The notes under the pieces were generated by a model. The model was given only the letters and a program-made list of their open reading frames with translations. It had not been told where the DNA came from and ran no database searches. This document shows positions 60,034 through 64,000 of a stretch of 64,000 bases of DNA, in pieces. A program made the translations under genes and the position numbers. The stretch's first letter is position 1. Every line of letters begins with the position of its first letter. This stretch comes from JAGNZR01 sp051648365 (GTDB lineage: Bacteria; Fusobacteriota; Fusobacteriia; Fusobacteriales; Fusobacteriaceae): positions 16,572 through 80,571 of the forward strand of contig JBOFEZ010000135.1 in NCBI GenBank assembly GCA_051648365.1, given 5' to 3'.

Positions 60034-61017
60034 ATGAAATTCAAATTAAACAAAGGTGATAAAATAGGGATTTTCTCTCCTTCTAGTCCTGCAACTGCCC
60101 CGATGAGATTTTCCAGATCCAAGAAATATCTAGAAGCTAAGGGATTTACCATAGTCGAGGGAAGCAGAACTGGAAAACAGGATTTTTACCGTTCAGGAAC
60201 TATTCAAGAGAGAGCCGAAGAACTAAACTCTCTGATAAGGGACCCAGAAATCAGATGTATTATGTCAACGATCGGAGGATTAAACTCTAATTCTCTTCTA
60301 CCATATATCGACTATGAAGCCTTGAAAAAAAATCCCAAGATAATCATAGGATACTCCGATGTGACCGCTATTCTTTTGGGAATTTATGCCCAGACTGGAA
60401 TCACAACTTTTTATGGCCCAGCTCTAGTTGCAAGTTTTGGAGAGTTACCTCCCTATGTAGATGAAACTTTTTCATACTTTGAAGATATATTTGTAAAAAA
60501 TTTAGAATTGCCTTATATCTATAGAAAACCTGAGTTTTGGACGGATGAGATGATAAATTGGGAGGATCAAGATCGTTCTAAAATCCCTGTGAAAAACCAA
60601 CTTATAACCTTAGAAAAAGGAAAGGTGACAGGAAGAGTTATCGGTGGAAATCTTTCTACTATCTCTGGTTTTTGGGGAAGTCCCTACATGCCTGAGATAA
60701 AAAAAGGAGATATACTTTTCATAGAAGACTCCTTAAAAACTGCCGGAGTAGTTGAAAGAAATTTTTCTTTTTTAAAAGTCAATGGGGTTTTCGACAGGGT
60801 GGCAGGAATAATTTTAGGGAAACATGAAAAATTCGATAATCAGGGAACTAGCAAAAAACACTATGAAATTTTCCAAGAGGTAGCTGGTAAACTAAATATT
60901 CCAGTTTTGGCAGAATTCGACTGCTGTCATACTCATCCTATGCTTACCCTTCCAATAGGAGCACAAATAGAATTAGATGCAACAAATAAAAAAATAACTC
61001 TAATCGATTTGGGATAA
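60034..61017 (+). CDS. S66 family peptidase, LD-carboxypeptidase/MccF-like
   Basis: The 327-residue protein matches the S66 family: KGDKIGIFSPSSPA at the N-terminus, TIGGLNSNSLLPYIDYE, the nucleophile serine in IIGYSDVTA, IEDS with the catalytic glutamate and a C-terminal DCCHTHPMLTLPIGA with histidine. MccF proteins cleave microcin C and its processed product and confer resistance; LdcA cleaves murein tetrapeptide. The long-loop form with TFYGPALVASFGE and the position among GNAT genes favours the MccF branch, by inference. The ATG at 60034 is used; GTG at 60022 is possible. Confidence 0.85.
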   Translation: MKFKLNKGDKIGIFSPSSPATAPMRFSRSKKYLEAKGFTIVEGSRTGKQDFYRSGTIQERAEELNSLIRDPEIRCIMSTIGGLNSNSLLPYIDYEALKKNPKIIIGYSDVTAILLGIYAQTGITTFYGPALVASFGELPPYVDETFSYFEDIFVKNLELPYIYRKPEFWTDEMINWEDQDRSKIPVKNQLITLEKGKVTGRVIGGNLSTISGFWGSPYMPEIKKGDILFIEDSLKTAGVVERNFSFLKVNGVFDRVAGIILGKHEKFDNQGTSKKHYEIFQEVAGKLNIPVLAEFDCCHTHPMLTLPIGAQIELDATNKKITLIDLG

Positions 61018-61050
61018 TATATACAAAATTTTAGAATACAGGGGAGGAAT

Positions 61051-61824
61051 ATGGAAAATTTAAAGTTTTTAATGGAGAGAAAATCAGTAAGAGATTATTC
61101 TGATAGGGAGATTACTCAGGAGGTAAAGGACTCTATAATAAAGGCTACACTTAGAGCTCCTAGTGCTGGTGCCATGATGATGTACTCCATAATAGAGATT
61201 ACGGATCAAGAGATAAAAAATAGACTGGTAAAAACTTGTGACAACCAACCTATGATAAGAAAAGCTCCCTATCTGCTTCTATTTTTAGCTGATTTTCAGA
61301 GATGGATGGATTATTTGGAGGCTTTTGGAGTAGAAGACTATAATAGGGAGCAGGGCTTAGAAAAATATTCACCTGGAGAAGGGGATATGATGCTGGCTAT
61401 AAATGATGCCCTCATAGCTGCCCAGACTGCTGTCACTGCTGCTGAATTTCTTGGAGTTGGCAGCTGCTATATCGGGGATATAATGGAAAATTTTGAGATT
61501 CACAGGCAGATGTTCAATCTTCCTAAATATGCTTTTCCTATCACTATGGTTTGTTTTGGCTATCCCACAGAACAGCAGAAAAACCGTAAATTTACTAAAA
61601 GATATCCTCAAGAGATGATTCTTCATGAAAATCAATATCGTAAAATTGAAAAAGAGGAATTTTTAAAAATGCACGAAGAGAGATACAGAGAAGAAAAGCC
61701 ACTATTTTTAGAGGTATGCAACAGTGAAGCTATCCACATGTATAAGAGAAAAATAACCTCTGATTTTATGAAAGAGATGAACCGTTCTGTAAAAGCAGGA
61801 ATTAATGCTTGGAAAACCCCATAA
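61051..61824 (+). CDS. Nitroreductase family flavoprotein
   Basis: The 257-residue FMN enzyme shows the start MERKSVRDYSDREIT, TLRAPSAGAMMMYSIIEI, NDALIAAQTAVTAAEFLGVGSCYIGDI and CFGYPTEQQKNRKFTKRYP. These reduce nitroaromatics, flavins or quinones with NAD(P)H. The C-terminal 40 residues (VCNSEAIHMYKRK onwards) are longer than in the smallest family members. Its GGGAGG site is well placed. A bidirectional terminator lies 139 bases downstream. Confidence 0.88.
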   Translation: MENLKFLMERKSVRDYSDREITQEVKDSIIKATLRAPSAGAMMMYSIIEITDQEIKNRLVKTCDNQPMIRKAPYLLLFLADFQRWMDYLEAFGVEDYNREQGLEKYSPGEGDMMLAINDALIAAQTAVTAAEFLGVGSCYIGDIMENFEIHRQMFNLPKYAFPITMVCFGYPTEQQKNRKFTKRYPQEMILHENQYRKIEKEEFLKMHEERYREEKPLFLEVCNSEAIHMYKRKITSDFMKEMNRSVKAGINAWKTP

Positions 61825-61962
61825 AATGGTGCTTTGACTCTATTCAAAAAAACGGATTCATAAAATCAATTTTAAGGCCTATCTCAAACTTTCCCCTATA
61901 GTTTATACCTCCATTTTCTACAAAACGATTATACAGCGTCTCGAAAACCTAACAAAAAACTA

Positions 61963-61992
61963 GAAGCCCCATAAAATGGGGCTTCATTTTTT
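61963..61992. terminator. Bidirectional terminator between nitroreductase and mgtE
   Basis: GAAGCCCC-ATAAAAT-GGGGCTTC (61963-61985), a perfect 8-bp stem, has T tracts after it on both strands. A decayed relative of the same hairpin occurs at about 61815-61833 (CCCCATAAAATGGTGCTT), at the end of the nitroreductase gene. Confidence 0.88.
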
Positions 61993-61995
61993 TCT

Positions 61996-63339
61996 TTAAA
62001 ATACCAGTACATCCCTATATAGGAACATAGCCAGATAAAAATATATAACCAGGGCCAAAGCATCTACCACCGTTGTGACAAGGGGCCCTGCCATTATAGC
62101 GGGATCAAGGTTGAGCTTTTTTGCCCCTATTGGCAGAAGTCCTCCTACAAGTTTGGCTATAACCACTGTGACTCCTAGGGTAAAAGATACCAAGAGAGAT
62201 ATTTTCAGATCCTGACCCAACATATATCTCATTCTCAAAAAGTTCACGCTTCCCAACCCGAGCCCCACAAGAAGACTTACACGAAACTCTTTCCAGATGA
62301 CTTTCAGATAGTCACTAATTTTAACCTCTCCCAGAGCCATTCCTCTGATAATCAGAGTGGAAGACTGGGAACCTGCGTTTCCTCCTGTATCCATAAGCAT
62401 AGGGATGGAAGCCGCCAAAATAACCATCTGCTCTATTATCTCCTCATATTTACTGATTATCGAGCCTGTAAAAGTAGCTGAAATCATGAGTACAAGGAGC
62501 CAGGCCAATCTATTTCTAGCTAAGGTCAGCACTGGAGTATCTAAATACTCTTCTTTACTTGGAGCCATTGCCGCCATTTTCTGAAAATCCTCCGTATTCT
62601 CCTCTTCAATGACATCTACCACATCATCTATAGTTATTATTCCCACAAGAAGATTATCTTTGTCCAGTACCGGCAATACATTCAAGTCATATTTTTTAAA
62701 AAGTTCCACCGCCTGTTCCTGATTGGTAGAAGTTTTTATTGAGAGCACATCTCTCTCCATTATATCAGCTATTAGCTCTCTGTCGTGGTTGTGCAGAAGT
62801 TCTTTTAAGGAGATCTGTCCCTCAAGTTTTCTATTTTTATCTGTCACATAGGCTGTGTCCAGCGTCTCTATTTTTCTTGCATTTCTTCTGATATATTCCA
62901 AGCTATGCCCTACACTCCAGCTTCTCTTCAATGACAAAAACTCTATAGTCATAAGGCTTCCAGCCGATTCCTTCTCATAAGATAAAAATTGATTTATAAG
63001 AGTTCTGTTTTCCGGTTTGCAGTTTTTTAAAACTCTCTTCACTACCGCCGAAGGCATCTCCTCTAGAAAATCTATCATATCGTCAAAATAAAGTTCCTCC
63101 AAAAGATTTTTCAGTTTGGCATCATTTATAGATTCTACAATTTTTATTTTTTCATCTGAATCCAGATGAGCAAAAACTTCTGCTGCTGTATCTTTATTCA
63201 AAAGTCTGAATATGAGTACAGCTTCCTTCTCATTTTTTTCAATAAACTCTGCCAGATCAGCAGGAGTCTTCTCCTCCATAATTTCCTTTAGCGTTTTTAG
63301 ATCTCTTGTATCCAAGAGCTCCCTGATTCTTGCTTCCAT
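61996..63339 (-). CDS. mgtE: Magnesium transporter MgtE
   Basis: MgtE is a dimeric Mg2+ channel gated by its cytoplasmic Mg2+-sensing domains. The 447 residues show the N domain (1-130, helical superhelix), two CBS domains (about 135-260, IMERDVLSIKTSTNQEQAVELF then NVLPVLDKDNLLVGIITIDDVVDVIEEE) and five transmembrane helices with SIPMLMDTGGNAGSQSSTLIIRGMALGE and the AGPLVTTVVDALALVIYFYLA pore segment. The start at 63339 has AAAGGAG, and that site is embedded in a predicted hairpin downstream of a leader ORF. Confidence 0.96.
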   Translation of the reverse strand: MEARIRELLDTRDLKTLKEIMEEKTPADLAEFIEKNEKEAVLIFRLLNKDTAAEVFAHLDSDEKIKIVESINDAKLKNLLEELYFDDMIDFLEEMPSAVVKRVLKNCKPENRTLINQFLSYEKESAGSLMTIEFLSLKRSWSVGHSLEYIRRNARKIETLDTAYVTDKNRKLEGQISLKELLHNHDRELIADIMERDVLSIKTSTNQEQAVELFKKYDLNVLPVLDKDNLLVGIITIDDVVDVIEEENTEDFQKMAAMAPSKEEYLDTPVLTLARNRLAWLLVLMISATFTGSIISKYEEIIEQMVILAASIPMLMDTGGNAGSQSSTLIIRGMALGEVKISDYLKVIWKEFRVSLLVGLGLGSVNFLRMRYMLGQDLKISLLVSFTLGVTVVIAKLVGGLLPIGAKKLNLDPAIMAGPLVTTVVDALALVIYFYLAMFLYRDVLVF

Positions 63340-63381
63340 TTCTCTCTCCTTTTGTATAGGAGATTTTTGAGAAATACAAAA
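63339..63381 (-). promoter_or_regulatory. Predicted RBS-sequestering switch upstream of mgtE
   Basis: On the minus-strand RNA, UCUCCU (63363-63358) pairs with AGGAGA (63350-63345), and outside it UUUCUC (63374-63369) with GAGAAA (63344-63339), with a 5-A bulge between. Together 12 base pairs cover the Shine-Dalgarno and the A of the AUG. A second hairpin uses UUUUGUAU (63381-63374) with AUACAAAA (63357-63350), 8 bp, whose 3' arm lies in the loop of the first, so only one can form and the second frees the ribosome binding site. Confidence 0.6.
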
Positions 63382-63387
63382 AGACCC

Positions 63388-63444
63388 CTATGCCATCATT
63401 ATTAAATTTTCAGTTTTCAATCTGGGTTTGGGATAACTGTCCAT
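63388..63444 (-). CDS. Candidate leader peptide of mgtE (18 residues)
   Basis: From the ATG at 63444 an 18-codon frame reads MDSYPKPRLKTENLIMMA and stops at TAG 63390-63388. AAAGGAG lies 7 bases before the ATG, a good site. The stop codon is 7 bases before the first arm of the alternative hairpin, so a ribosome at the stop would cover it. Proline codons at positions 5 and 7 with an acidic residue at position 2 recall Mg2+-sensing leader peptides such as mgtL in enterobacteria, which are also short and proline-rich. Expression is predicted only. Confidence 0.55.
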   Translation of the reverse strand: MDSYPKPRLKTENLIMMA

Positions 63445-63494
63445 CTGTAATTCTCCTTTCGATTTTATGCTGGATTTTTAATCCGATTTCTCAT

Positions 63495-63523
63495 ATTGTA
63501 TCATGTCAATCTCTCTTATTCAA
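63495..63523 (-). promoter_or_regulatory. Promoter of the leader-mgtE transcript
   Basis: On the minus strand TTGAAT (63518-63523), 17-base spacer and TACAAT (63495-63500). It would give a leader of about 150 bases before mgtE, containing a small hairpin GGATT-AAA-AATCC, the leader ORF and the switch. No M-box riboswitch sequence is visible. Confidence 0.7.
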
Positions 63524-63537
63524 GAAAATAACTTTTC

Positions 63538-63566
63538 TTGCTTTTTTTTGAAAAAAATGTTAAAAT
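63538..63566 (+). promoter_or_regulatory. Likely promoter of the MATE gene
   Basis: TTGCTT (63538-63543), a 17-base spacer and TAAAAT (63561-63566), 56 bases before the start codon, divergent from the mgtE promoter. Confidence 0.5.
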
Positions 63567-63621
63567 ATTTTTTGGATATTAGTTGTATTTAACAACCATA
63601 TTAAAATTTAGGAGGTTTATT

Positions 63622-64000
63622 TTGAAAAATAGTGAATTACAAACTGATAAAGTATTATTAAACGAATCCATAACAAAACTTCTGATAAAATACTCTGTTC
63701 CTGCCATAATCGGAATGCTGGTAAGTGCCCTTTACAATGTTGTGGACAGAATGTTTATAGGAAATATTCCTGAAGTGGGAGCTATTGCTATCACAGGGAT
63801 CGGAGTTACTATGCCCTTTGTTACAATCCTTCTTGCCTTCGGTATGCTTTTAGGAGTGGGAGCTGCTGCCAACATTTCAATTAAAATGGGACAAGGTAGC
63901 AAAAATGAGGCTGAAAAAATAATAGGAAATCTTCTTCTTCTCTCTGCTCTTGTTGGAGGAATTATAACAGTAGTGGGATTATTTTTTTCCCAGGAAATTC
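63622..64000 (+). CDS. MATE family efflux transporter (5' part only)
   Basis: The frame starts at TTG 63622, with AGGAGG 6 bases upstream, and runs off the right edge after about 126 residues. It contains the MATE/NorM start: a charged N-terminus, then KLLIKYSVPAIIGMLVSALYNVVDRMFIGNIPEVGAIAITGIG and LLGVGAAANISIKMGQG, both hallmark segments. The first three to four of twelve helices are visible. It exports cationic drugs or metabolites in exchange for Na+ or H+. It is divergent from mgtE. Confidence 0.92.
   Translation, partial: MKNSELQTDKVLLNESITKLLIKYSVPAIIGMLVSALYNVVDRMFIGNIPEVGAIAITGIGVTMPFVTILLAFGMLLGVGAAANISIKMGQGSKNEAEKIIGNLLLLSALVGGIITVVGLFFSQEI

Noticed and set aside
63340..63500. 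M-box magnesium riboswitch before mgtE
   Set aside because: None of the conserved M-box core sequences could be found in this leader; the structure seen there differs.
1..64000. CRISPR arrays, tRNA or rRNA genes, insertion sequences and phage genes
   Set aside because: No regularly spaced repeats, tRNA cloverleaf or T-loop motifs, transposase or integrase signatures were seen. Genes run in ordinary housekeeping operons.

Overview
The window is AT-rich, gene-dense chromosomal DNA from a member of the Fusobacteriota. It carries a PolC-type replicase together with tyrosine phenol-lyase, RqcH, RsgA, a PASTA protein and a TPP-controlled thiamine transporter. Fusobacterial housekeeping gene families sit in short operons with strong AGGAGG ribosome binding sites. 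The base composition looks closer to Ilyobacter/Propionigenium-type genomes than to the very AT-rich Fusobacterium nucleatum group, but I did not calculate it and the genus is a guess. I saw no rRNA, tRNA, insertion sequence, prophage or CRISPR array.

Layout. 1-1322: mutL (minus, runs off the left edge), divergent from 1564-5832, a TPR/lytic-transglycosylase-like protein and recJ. 5.9-8.0 kb: a possible small RNA, a TatD hydrolase and a DEAD-box helicase. 8.06-11.04 kb: minus-strand trmR-like, rsmB and an AIR-synthase-like gene. 11.25 kb: monocistronic rpsP. 11.6-13.7 kb: a DUF1275 protein and tyrosine phenol-lyase. 13.9-28.0 kb: a long minus-strand run of information-processing genes, from upstream to downstream PASTA protein, rsgA, rpe, MarR-FeoA regulator, rqcH, aldose epimerase, hpt, rsmA, DUF4911, khpA, rimM, trmD, gamma carbonic anhydrase, a SPOUT methyltransferase and polC. 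28.2-34.6 kb: topB, an MFS transporter, an S1-domain protein and an hflX with an N-terminal JAMM-like motif. 34.7-38.8 kb: amino acid permease, M29 aminopeptidase, a C-GCAxxG-C-C protein and a hydrolase-fold protein lacking its nucleophile. 38.9-45.5 kb: a maltodextrin operon (malF, malG, malQ, trmB-type regulator, glgP) behind a strong promoter with a palindromic operator candidate. 45.6-49.5 kb: an orphan FtsX-type permease and a TPP riboswitch upstream of thiBP. 49.6-55.2 kb: SPFH protein, YbaK, glycerophosphodiesterase, DUF188, a cyclotransferase-like protein and the DUF969-DUF979-pcp operon. 55.3-61.8 kb: a small ferredoxin, a PNPOx protein and Rrf2 locus, LysE, MarC, GNATs around a broken metallo-beta-lactamase gene, an S66 peptidase and a nitroreductase. 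62-63.5 kb: mgtE with an unusual leader. The right edge cuts a MATE exporter.

The most interesting signals are regulatory or degenerate. The mgtE transcript has an 18-codon leader ORF with proline codons, followed by two mutually exclusive hairpins, one of which buries the mgtE ribosome binding site. HflX carries an exact H-x-H-x7-S-x2-D signature in its N-terminal domain. A kinase-less PASTA protein sits beside rsgA-rpe, where Firmicutes usually carry the PASTA kinase. Two apparent pseudoenzymes have lost their catalytic residue.
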